Under the pieces are notes generated by a model, which was not told the DNA's origin, made no database searches, and saw only the letters and a list, made by a program, of their open reading frames with translations. From assembly GCF_946221105.1 (NCBI RefSeq), contig NZ_CAMICL010000047.1:1-15392 (forward strand): 15,392 nucleotides of DNA, read 5' to 3'. The DNA is from an uncultured Corynebacterium sp. Lineage in GTDB: Bacteria > Actinomycetota > Actinomycetes > Mycobacteriales > Mycobacteriaceae. Each line of letters opens with the position of its first letter. Within the stretch, counting starts at the first letter, position 1. The position numbers were made by a program, and so were the translations under genes. Of this stretch, positions 6,232 through 12,171 are shown piece after piece.

Positions 6232-6249
6232 GCCCCGTTGCGGCGGGGC
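6232..6249 (-). other. GC hairpin in the 5' untranslated region of the paralogue pair
   Basis: GCCCCG and CGGGGC (6 bp perfect, 6-nt loop) lie in the predicted 155-nt leader. A second CCGGC/GCCGG dyad (6141-6165) sits just before the ribosome binding site. A structured leader is evident; a regulatory role is only a possibility. Confidence 0.45.
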
Positions 6250-6274
6250 CGTCGGACTTCGTGATCCGTACCGG

Positions 6275-6303
6275 ACAATAACAGACCGCTTGGTCTACTG
6301 CAA
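6275..6303 (-). promoter_or_regulatory. promoter of the paralogue pair
   Basis: Minus strand: -35 TTGCAG (6298-6303), a 17-bp spacer and -10 TATTGT (6275-6280). The transcription start is expected near 6268, leaving about 155 nt before ATG 6113. Confidence 0.65.
6282..6297 (-). promoter_or_regulatory. McbR-like operator in the promoter spacer
   Basis: The minus strand reads TAGAC-CAAGCG-GTCTG. The McbR consensus known from C. glutamicum is TAGAC-N6-GTCTA, so nine of ten defined bases match. McbR is a TetR-type repressor of sulfur amino-acid genes that is released by S-adenosylhomocysteine. The dyad fills the -35/-10 spacer, an ideal repression position. No McbR gene is in the window, so the assignment is by site only. 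Confidence 0.55.
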
Positions 6304-6318
6304 GTGGGGCCGGAGTAC

Positions 6319-6330
6319 GTCGATAAGCAA
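6319..6330 (+). repeat. GTCGATARGCAA motif copy (GTCGATAAGCAA)
   Basis: This copy of the recurring 12-mer lies immediately before the lipase start codon at 6332. Confidence 0.6.
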
Positions 6331-6331
6331 T

Positions 6332-7165
6332 ATGCTGAAAAGGATGAAACTCAGCAGCGCGATGATGACACTGGCGGCCGGATACGGAGCGGTGCGCGGG
6401 CTGCAAAACCGGCCGGCAATGCCGTTTAACGACCGGAATTTCCAGCCCGAGCACCCCACGCCGGTGATGTATGTACACGGCATTAACTCGCGCACCGCAG
6501 CGTTTGAGTCGAACGCTCATAGACTGCGCGAGCAGGGGTTTTGGGTGTGGGGGTACGACTACGGCGACATGATTGCGCCGGGGTTCTTCGGCGCAGGCGA
6601 CCTCAGTTCCATCGTCGGCGACGTGGAGGATCACGTGGACCGCGTACTGCGGAAAACCGGGGCGGAGCAGGTGGATATTGTGGCGCACTCGCAGGGCGCG
6701 CTGATGACCAAGCTGTTCATCTCGCGCGGTGGTGCGGCGAAGGTGCGGCGCGTGGTGGCGATGGGCGGCAACTTCCACGGCACCGACTTCCGCGGGCTGG
6801 CCGGGAGGATGGGCGAGATCGCCTCGAAGCACCCGCGCCTCACCGCGCTGTTCGCCCCGGGAGCGGCGCAGCAGCTCGCTGGTTCCGCCTGGTTGCGCGA
6901 GTTCGCGAGCGGCCCGGACACCGTTCCGGGAATCGTGTACACCTCCATTTACTCGCCGGCGGACACCGTGGTCACGCCCGCGTCCGCGTCGATGCTTCAG
7001 GCCGCGCCGGGGGCGGATGTGGCGAACATCGACTCCGGGCAGTGGTACGACGGCTACGCGCCCTACCACGCGCTCATGCCGCGCGATCCGCTCTACGCGG
7101 AGCTCACCGCGTGGGGGCTGCTGCGCGACGTGGGCGACCATGTGCCGCCTGCAAGTTTCGACTGA
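6332..7165 (+). CDS. lipase/esterase-like alpha/beta hydrolase, probably exported or membrane-attached
   Basis: The 277-residue product has a triacylglycerol-lipase-like fold. It shows the oxyanion segment YVHGIN (His49-Gly50), nucleophile elbow AHSQG with Ser120, then MGGNFHGTD, a candidate acid Asp211 in SPADTVV and candidate base His246 in PYHAL. The N-terminus MLKRMKLSSAMMTLAAGYGAV is basic then hydrophobic, like a signal or anchor sequence, but lacks a clear cleavage site. ATG 6332 keeps this whole segment; ATG 6344 (with AAAAGG abutting it) and ATG 6362 are alternatives. No good ribosome site precedes any of them. AHSQG in place of GHSxG recalls the small bacterial lipases. Substrate may be host or medium lipids, but that is not shown. 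It is divergent from the paralogue pair. Confidence 0.85.
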   Translation: MLKRMKLSSAMMTLAAGYGAVRGLQNRPAMPFNDRNFQPEHPTPVMYVHGINSRTAAFESNAHRLREQGFWVWGYDYGDMIAPGFFGAGDLSSIVGDVEDHVDRVLRKTGAEQVDIVAHSQGALMTKLFISRGGAAKVRRVVAMGGNFHGTDFRGLAGRMGEIASKHPRLTALFAPGAAQQLAGSAWLREFASGPDTVPGIVYTSIYSPADTVVTPASASMLQAAPGADVANIDSGQWYDGYAPYHALMPRDPLYAELTAWGLLRDVGDHVPPASFD

Positions 7166-7170
7166 GCGCG

Positions 7171-7182
7171 ATGCTTATCGAC
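7171..7182 (-). repeat. variant of GTCGATARGCAA motif (GTCGATAAGCAT)
   Basis: This is an 11 of 12 match to the recurring motif. It is the only close copy on the minus strand and lies just after the lipase stop codon. Confidence 0.4.
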
Positions 7183-7212
7183 GGGCTAAAGTTGCTGGCT
7201 AGATAGGTTAGT

Positions 7213-7228
7213 TCGAACGGGTGTTCGT
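7213..7228 (+). promoter_or_regulatory. LexA (SOS) box upstream of the HNH gene
   Basis: TCGAAC-GGGT-GTTCGT matches the actinobacterial SOS consensus TCGAAC-N4-GTTCGA at 11 of 12 defined bases. A candidate -10 (TAGGTT, 7204-7209) lies just upstream, which would put the transcription start inside the box, although its -35 is poor. LexA control of 13E12-repeat HNH genes is established in M. tuberculosis, so the gene context supports the site. Confidence 0.68.
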
Positions 7229-7314
7229 GTTTTGTGTGGTCATGTCGGAGGCGTGTCGTAGCGTGTGCATTGTTCATTCGTTGACGGTGTGACTTTGAAG
7301 GGAGGGATCCGGCC

Positions 7315-8838
7315 ATGACCACGGTGATTGACCACCACGTGGATCAGCTCGTCGATAGCCTGAAGGCGCTCGAGGCGCTCATGATGCAGCCCGAATCCCT
7401 CCACCTACTGTCCACGCACCAGGCGATGGAGCGGCTGCACGCGGCGCTGCCGCTGCTATCCAACGCGAACATCGCGTTTGCGCACCTCTGCGAGCGCGAC
7501 GGGGCGGGCAAGCTAGTCGGCGCGAACCACCCTGTGGAGTATCTGACCAAGCAGCTCGGGCTCCCCCGAGCCGACGCCTTTAGCCTGCTCAACCAAGCGA
7601 AGACGATGTTCGGCGAGGTAGAGGTGCCGACGCCGCCTTCAGATCCGCTCATGGACGAGGAAGACCGCAAGAAGCAGGCCGAGGAAGAGGAGCGCCGCAA
7701 GGAAGAAGCGCGCAAGGCCAAAGAGCGCGCCCGGAAGGCGGCCGCGAAGGCCAACGCGGAGAAAAAGCGCATCATCGAACGGGCGCTGATGCAGCTCAAC
7801 GAACACTCGGACCCGGGTCGCGACGAAATCTACGCGCAGGCGCTCGAGGCCGCGGAAACGATGTCCGCGGAGGAGCTGCGGAAGTACGTGAACAAACTGG
7901 TCAAGCGCGCCAACCGCAAGGGCCGGGACTACGAGGGCAACAAGGACCCGCTCGCTGCGTTTAAAAAGCGCACCATGACCTTCGGCGAGGAGGACTCCGA
8001 CGGCGGTTCCTGGGGGCAGATCTACTTCGACAAAGCCAGCCGCGCCGCGTTCGAGGCCGCGCTAGCCGCAGGCGAGTCACCCGGGGCAAACCTGCCTCCC
8101 GGCGCCGAGGACAAGCGCACCCGCGGGCAACGGCGGTTCGACCAACTCATGGACATCGTTAACGACCACGCGAACTCATCGGCCGTGGCGCGCAAGGGCA
8201 TCGGCACCGTGGTGATGACGCTGACGTTAGACGACCTCATGGGCGCGGACGCCTACACCGAGTTCGCCACCAACACCTCCGTGTCCTTGACCGCTCTGGA
8301 CATGGTCCGGCTCGGGCTAGCGGGCGACTCGTTTGCCCTCCAGCTGGACTCCTGCACCGGGGTACCACTGTCCCTCGGGCGGGCGCGGTTGGCCAGCGTG
8401 GAGCAGAAACTGGTGCTGTTGGCCATGCAGCAGGTGTGCGCCTGGACCGGATGCACCAAGCCGGGCGTGGAACTGGAAGCCCACCACATCCAGTCGTACC
8501 TGCACGGCGGGCTCACGGACCTGGAAAACCTTGTCCTCCTGTGCCGCGAGCACCACATGTGCAACAACGACAACAGGGATGGCGCCGGCGGCAAGGGCCA
8601 TTTCGAGAAAGACCCCTCCACCTGGGACGTCACCCACCACCCCGCCGACGGCGGGCCACCGACGCCGACCACGACACGTCAGTACCAGGAATCGCCTGGT
8701 CAGAGGACTATCCGGCGGTTGCGGAAGAAATACCCCGCGTTCGACGACCCACCGAACCAGACAACCACCGACCCGCCGTTATTCGATCTCGGCGATGGTT
8801 CCAGGGCCGGCCCCAACCGGGGCGGAAACACAGCGTGA
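7315..8838 (+). CDS. HNH endonuclease with DUF222 (13E12 repeat family)
   Basis: This 507-residue protein has an N-terminal DUF222-type helical region, a highly charged coiled-coil stretch (about residues 110-160, rich in EERRKEE and KAKERARK), further DUF222 sequence to about 350, and a C-terminal HNH domain near 374-425. The HNH shows CX4C (CAWTGC), HHI, GG.TDLENLVLLC and EHH, so metal and catalytic residues look intact. The tail is Pro/Thr-rich and polar. ATG 7315 is preceded 8 nt away by GGAGGG. Family members are often present in many copies and linked to mobile or phage-attachment sequences in mycobacteria; their cellular role is unclear. An SOS box about 100 bp upstream predicts induction by DNA damage. 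No other 13E12 copy or phage gene is seen in this window. Confidence 0.93.
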   Translation: MTTVIDHHVDQLVDSLKALEALMMQPESLHLLSTHQAMERLHAALPLLSNANIAFAHLCERDGAGKLVGANHPVEYLTKQLGLPRADAFSLLNQAKTMFGEVEVPTPPSDPLMDEEDRKKQAEEEERRKEEARKAKERARKAAAKANAEKKRIIERALMQLNEHSDPGRDEIYAQALEAAETMSAEELRKYVNKLVKRANRKGRDYEGNKDPLAAFKKRTMTFGEEDSDGGSWGQIYFDKASRAAFEAALAAGESPGANLPPGAEDKRTRGQRRFDQLMDIVNDHANSSAVARKGIGTVVMTLTLDDLMGADAYTEFATNTSVSLTALDMVRLGLAGDSFALQLDSCTGVPLSLGRARLASVEQKLVLLAMQQVCAWTGCTKPGVELEAHHIQSYLHGGLTDLENLVLLCREHHMCNNDNRDGAGGKGHFEKDPSTWDVTHHPADGGPPTPTTTRQYQESPGQRTIRRLRKKYPAFDDPPNQTTTDPPLFDLGDGSRAGPNRGGNTA

Positions 8839-8846
8839 AAGTTGGA

Positions 8847-8869
8847 CGCGCGGCGTGGAATGCCGCGCG
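8847..8869. terminator. hairpin between convergent HNH and VanW genes
   Basis: Perfect 8-bp arms CGCGCGGC and GCCGCGCG with a 7-nt loop lie 8 bp after the HNH stop and 15 bp from the VanW stop. It is very stable, has no U-tract, and is placed to serve both directions. Confidence 0.6.
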
Positions 8870-8884
8870 GGGTACCTCAGCGTG

Positions 8885-10609
8885 CTAACCGCAGCGCACG
8901 ATCGGCTGCGGGTCGTACACCGTGGTCTGGGTTTCCCGGCTGAGCTCGTTTCCGGCGAGATCGTAGATGATGCGGGTGTCGGAGGTGGTGAAACCAGGCG
9001 CTCCCGAAGACGGCGCACAGTTCGAGCCGGAAACGTTCACCGGCTGCGGCTGCGTCTGCGCCCACCGGCCGCCGTTGACGGACTCGACGGTCACGGTCTT
9101 GACACCCATCAGGCTCACCGTGACCTCCCCGCCACCGACGCTGGTGGCGATGCGCACCGGGTACGGGCTGTCGTTGCGGAACTGCAGATCGATCGCGCCC
9201 TCGTACACGGTTGCCTCGCGGCCGGCCGGGTAGCGGGAGATGTAGTAGGAGTGCGGCATGTGCGCCACATCCGTCATGCCGGCGAAGTAGGAGGCGTTGT
9301 ACAGGGTGGTGGCGAACTGGGAGATACCGCCGCCGACCGCGGTGTCTGCGCGCCCGTTGAGGATGATGCCGGACTCCACATACCCCTGCGCGGGGCCGCG
9401 CGGGCCGGTGTAGCCGTTCAGGGAGAACGTCTCGCCCGGGTTCACGACCGCACCGTTGACGGTCTGGGCCACCAGCTCAATGTTGGTGCCGGACGCGCCC
9501 GAGTAGCCGCTGGTGGTGAACGAGCCGACCACGTCGTTGAAGGTGGCGTTTTGCGCCTGTTCGGTGGTGAATTGCGCGGGCACGTCCTTGTACACCGCGT
9601 CCCACGCACGGGGTTCGCTGCCGGTCAGCCGCTTTTCAAATCCTGCGAGGGTGGCGTCCCAGTCCACCACGGATCCGTCCACGGACGGCTCGACGCCGCC
9701 GCCGGCCAGCACGCGGGCATTTTTGCCCTCCACCTCGGTCTCCGCGAGCTGGTCGCCCAAGATGGTGCGCGTGGCATCGAGGTTCACATCAGGTGTGATG
9801 CGGCCTTCCACCGCGGGGAACTGCACGATCTCCCCGATGCGGTCCTGCGGCACCGCGGCGGCGACGCCGTCCTTGCCGGTGACGGTGATCGGGCCGTCCA
9901 GGGCGGCGCGCACGGGGCCGCCGAGCGCGGCCTTCATGGCGTCGTCGTTGACCGCGGGCTGCGTCTGCGACGGCTCCAACTCGACACCGTCTGGGTTGAG
10001 CCAGCCGGTGGTGACCTCGTCGCGCAGGGCGGCGCGGTCCACGTCCTGGCCCAGCTTCGGATCGGTCGTTTCGGCCTTGCCGCCCTGCACACGGATGGTG
10101 CCGTCGATGGGGTCCACGTGCAGCTCTTCGGTCAAGCGGTCGAGCTGGCCGCCCAGGGCTTTGTCGTCGACGGTCGGCACGACGTCCACTTCTCGGGTGG
10201 TGAACAACCCGCGGAGTCGGTCCACGGGGTTGGCGGTCTCGATGCCGGCGGCGTCCACCGTGGCGTCGAAGTCGATGCCCAGGCCCGACTTCGCAGGGAT
10301 AAACTCGGTGGACTTCTCCCCCGCCTTCACGGGCACGGCCTTGTCGGCGACACCGCCGAGTTCTGCTTGGAGCTTCTCGCGCGCCTCATCCGGCGCCATC
10401 GCACCGATGTCCACGCCGCCGACCTGGGTACCGCGGGGGACGTTGCCCCGGTGGGTGGCCAGGTCCGCCAGGTAGATCGCAAGCGCCACGGCGAGGATGC
10501 CCAAAAGCACACCTAGCGTTATTTTCGTGCCGCGGCCCATCACGCCTGGCCCGCCCTTGGCGGTGCCGGCGCGGCCCTTTCTGTGCGAGGTTGCCTTCAC
10601 CGTAGTCAC
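8885..10609 (-). CDS. VanW family protein with YoaR-like peptidoglycan-binding region
   Basis: The 574-residue product has a short cytosolic basic N-terminus, one membrane segment at about residues 30-50 (ITLGVLLGILAVALAIYLADL) and a large external part. Residues about 60-340 look like repeated YoaR/PG-binding-4-type domains (VGGVDIGAMAPDEAREKL pattern). The VanW domain follows, with NPGETFSLNGYTGPRG, GGGISQFATTLYNA near residue 424, HSYYISRYPAGREATVY and LQFRNDSPYPV. VanW proteins are linked to cell-wall and glycopeptide-resistance loci, but their reaction is not known. The start is GTG 10609: TATTGT lies 7 nt upstream and there is no ribosome site, so the transcript is probably leaderless. 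GTG 10600 is an alternative. It lies 58 bp after the LpqI-like gene on the same strand. Function in wall maintenance is inferred. Confidence 0.92.
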   Translation of the reverse strand: MTTVKATSHRKGRAGTAKGGPGVMGRGTKITLGVLLGILAVALAIYLADLATHRGNVPRGTQVGGVDIGAMAPDEAREKLQAELGGVADKAVPVKAGEKSTEFIPAKSGLGIDFDATVDAAGIETANPVDRLRGLFTTREVDVVPTVDDKALGGQLDRLTEELHVDPIDGTIRVQGGKAETTDPKLGQDVDRAALRDEVTTGWLNPDGVELEPSQTQPAVNDDAMKAALGGPVRAALDGPITVTGKDGVAAAVPQDRIGEIVQFPAVEGRITPDVNLDATRTILGDQLAETEVEGKNARVLAGGGVEPSVDGSVVDWDATLAGFEKRLTGSEPRAWDAVYKDVPAQFTTEQAQNATFNDVVGSFTTSGYSGASGTNIELVAQTVNGAVVNPGETFSLNGYTGPRGPAQGYVESGIILNGRADTAVGGGISQFATTLYNASYFAGMTDVAHMPHSYYISRYPAGREATVYEGAIDLQFRNDSPYPVRIATSVGGGEVTVSLMGVKTVTVESVNGGRWAQTQPQPVNVSGSNCAPSSGAPGFTTSDTRIIYDLAGNELSRETQTTVYDPQPIVRCG

Positions 10610-10616
10610 GCGCCCC

Positions 10617-10622
10617 ACAATA
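10617..10622 (-). promoter_or_regulatory. -10 box for leaderless VanW-gene transcript
   Basis: TATTGT on the minus strand is followed by 7 nt and then GTG 10609. No convincing -35 is seen, but the spacing is that of leaderless corynebacterial genes. It implies that the VanW gene can be expressed apart from lpqI. Confidence 0.5.
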
Positions 10623-10667
10623 ATGCAGATCTTTGATCCCTCATAGCCGCGGGAGCGTGAGAAACGC

Positions 10668-11876
10668 TTACAACCCCACGTCGATGAGCTGCTGCTGCAC
10701 CCTGGTCGCTGCCTCGTCCACACGGGCTTCGGGGATGTAGCCCTGGTGGACGCACCACACGATGTGGTCGATGATGCCCGGCAGGTCCGCGCCCGAGGAC
10801 CACAACGCCTGGTCCGCACCGGAACCGATTGCCCTGGCCACAGCGTCGCGGGTGGGGGCATAGTCCAGGATGCCGCGCATGCCGGATAGGTCGTCGGTAA
10901 CTACAACGCCTTCGAAGGGCACGCCGCCGGGATAGTCGCCGGTGCGCAGCAGCCGGTAGGTGTCCGGGTTCATGGAGCTGGGCACGCCGTCCGGGCCAAG
11001 GCTGGGGACAATCATGTGCCCCATCATCACGCTGGCGCGCGGGAACTGTTCCAGTAGCGGACCGTAGGGGCGCAGGTCCAGCTCGCGCATCTGGTCCAGC
11101 GGCGGGGTGACGGCCAGGTGGTGGTGCGTGTCCCCGGAGGCGCGCCCGTGGCCGGGGAAGTGTTTGAACGTCGGCGTGACCCCGGCGTCGATAAGCCCCT
11201 GCGAGAATAGCCCTGCCACGCGCACGACTTCGTCGGGGTTGCCGTGGAAGGAGCGGTCGCCCACGATGTCCAGGCCGTTGAGGTCCAGGTCCAGCAGCGG
11301 CGCGTAGTCCACGTTGATGCCGTGGGCGCGTAAGGAGCGGCCGATGTCGTAGCCGGTGCCGCGAATCACCTCGGGCGGCTGCCCGGCGAGCGCGCGCGGC
11401 GGCATGAACTCGCCGAGTACGGGGGTGTGGCGCTGCACGCGGCCGCCTTCGAAGTCGATGGCCACGCTAAACGGCCGGTGGTACTGAGCGCGCAGCGCGT
11501 TGATGTCGCGGCCCACCTCGGTCAGCAGTGCCGGGTCCGCCCAGCTGGGGATAATCAAACCGCCGACGCCTTGGTCCAGCGCGAACCGAGCCTGGTCGTA
11601 GTTGGCCACGCCGACCACCATGAGCGAGGCGACCTTTTGCCGCAGCTCGTCCGGCACACGCTGCTGCGCAGGTGAGAGGGGCGCGGGCGCCGCCGGGGGT
11701 TCAGGTGGCGCCGGCATCTCGGGGGCTTGTTGCTTCTCGACGTCCTCACGGTCCGCCCCCGCAGTCTCCAGGGCAACCTCAGCAGCGTTGTCCTCTGGCT
11801 GTTCGGCGCATCCGGCGAAGGCGACGGTAGACAGGAACGCAAGTGCGAGCATCGCCGCACCTGTCCGAGCCCGCAT
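10668..11876 (-). CDS. lpqI: GH3 beta-N-acetylhexosaminidase lipoprotein (NagZ/LpqI type)
   Basis: The 402-residue product begins with a lipoprotein signal peptide ending FAGC (lipid-bearing Cys23), then a Pro/Ala-rich spacer to about residue 72 and a single GH3 domain. It has the NagZ signature KHFPGHG...GDTH at 238-251, whose Asp-His pair is the acid/base, and nucleophile Asp328 in VVTDDLSGM. Family members remove N-acetylglucosamine from muropeptides; here this would occur outside the membrane, for wall turnover. Start ATG 11876 has AAGGGG 8 nt upstream. It is divergent from a DUF2613 gene and aftD, the same neighbourhood as M. tuberculosis lpqI (Rv0237), which supports the name. The intergenic region has phased direct repeats that may be a regulator site. 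Confidence 0.94.
   Translation of the reverse strand: MRARTGAAMLALAFLSTVAFAGCAEQPEDNAAEVALETAGADREDVEKQQAPEMPAPPEPPAAPAPLSPAQQRVPDELRQKVASLMVVGVANYDQARFALDQGVGGLIIPSWADPALLTEVGRDINALRAQYHRPFSVAIDFEGGRVQRHTPVLGEFMPPRALAGQPPEVIRGTGYDIGRSLRAHGINVDYAPLLDLDLNGLDIVGDRSFHGNPDEVVRVAGLFSQGLIDAGVTPTFKHFPGHGRASGDTHHHLAVTPPLDQMRELDLRPYGPLLEQFPRASVMMGHMIVPSLGPDGVPSSMNPDTYRLLRTGDYPGGVPFEGVVVTDDLSGMRGILDYAPTRDAVARAIGSGADQALWSSGADLPGIIDHIVWCVHQGYIPEARVDEAATRVQQQLIDVGL
11187..11198 (+). repeat. variant of GTCGATARGCAA motif (GTCGATAAGCCC)
   Basis: This site shares the first ten bases with the A-form of the recurring 12-mer. It lies inside lpqI, where it encodes Leu-Ile-Asp on the minus strand. Confidence 0.4.
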
Positions 11877-11895
11877 GCGCCTGTCCCCTTGTCAG

Positions 11896-11915
11896 CTGTT
11901 TCAACACTGTTTCAA
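11896..11915. promoter_or_regulatory. phased direct repeats CTGTTTCAA x2 in the lpqI/DUF2613 intergenic region
   Basis: Two exact 9-bp copies (11896-11904 and 11907-11915) lie 11 bp apart, one helical turn, as expected for a dimeric response-regulator site. They lie between divergent envelope genes, close to the lpqI ribosome site. The binding protein is unknown. Confidence 0.45.
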
Positions 11916-11941
11916 ACCACAGCCACTGTACCCGCTGCTGG

Positions 11942-11947
11942 TAGGCT
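11942..11947 (+). promoter_or_regulatory. -10 box for leaderless DUF2613–aftD transcript
   Basis: TAGGCT ends 8 nt before ATG 11956 and no ribosome binding site is present, consistent with a leaderless mRNA. The -35 is not clear. Confidence 0.4.
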
Positions 11948-11955
11948 TCTCCGAC

Positions 11956-12165
11956 ATGTCCCATCGAGTATTTGCCCTGCCGGCGTCGCTTGCCCGGCGC
12001 GCCACCGCGCCCGTGTTGGCCAGCACGGTCGTCGGCGTTGTGCTCGGTGTTGTGGGGGTTCTCGGCATCGCGTCCGTGTCCGGCCAGTCCACGGTGCCGC
12101 AGGGCACGGCGGTGCCGGCGGATGAGGCGGTGCTGGGCGGGCCGGAGTACGGCTCGAGGAAGTAG
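11956..12165 (+). CDS. DUF2613-type small membrane/secreted protein
   Basis: This 69-residue protein has one hydrophobic segment at about residues 18-43 (VLASTVVGVVLGVVGVLGIASVSG) and a short polar tail ending GPEYGSRK, as in the DUF2613 family. The counterpart in M. tuberculosis (Rv0236A) also sits directly before aftD. ATG 11956 is chosen because the protein then matches family length and a -10 box sits 8 nt upstream; the frame stays open further upstream but that part is antisense to lpqI. Its TAG is 6 nt before the aftD GTG, so the two are probably co-expressed. Its role is unknown; an accessory role for AftD is conceivable from linkage only. Confidence 0.85.
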   Translation: MSHRVFALPASLARRATAPVLASTVVGVVLGVVGVLGIASVSGQSTVPQGTAVPADEAVLGGPEYGSRK

Positions 12166-12171
12166 GCGCTC

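Noticed and set aside
7202..7220. Possible DtxR iron box (TAGGTTAG)
   Set aside because: Only the left half matches the DtxR palindrome; the right half does not, and the overlapping LexA box is a far better match.
7315..8838. HNH gene as part of a prophage or intron
   Set aside because: No phage structural gene, integrase or intron fold is nearby; the protein is a typical stand-alone DUF222/HNH member.
8333..10516. Plus-strand open frame of about 727 codons over the HNH end and the VanW gene
   Set aside because: It runs across the stop regions of two convincing genes, has biased composition and no motif, so it is a high-GC artefact.
10654..10668. Small hairpin AGCGT/ACGCT after lpqI as a terminator
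   Set aside because: Only 5 bp, overlapping the stop codon, with no U-run; too weak to call.
10610..10861. Upstream extension of the VanW frame to 10861
   Set aside because: The extra residues overlap the lpqI C-terminus, look like shadow sequence, and lie upstream of the -10/GTG arrangement at 10609.
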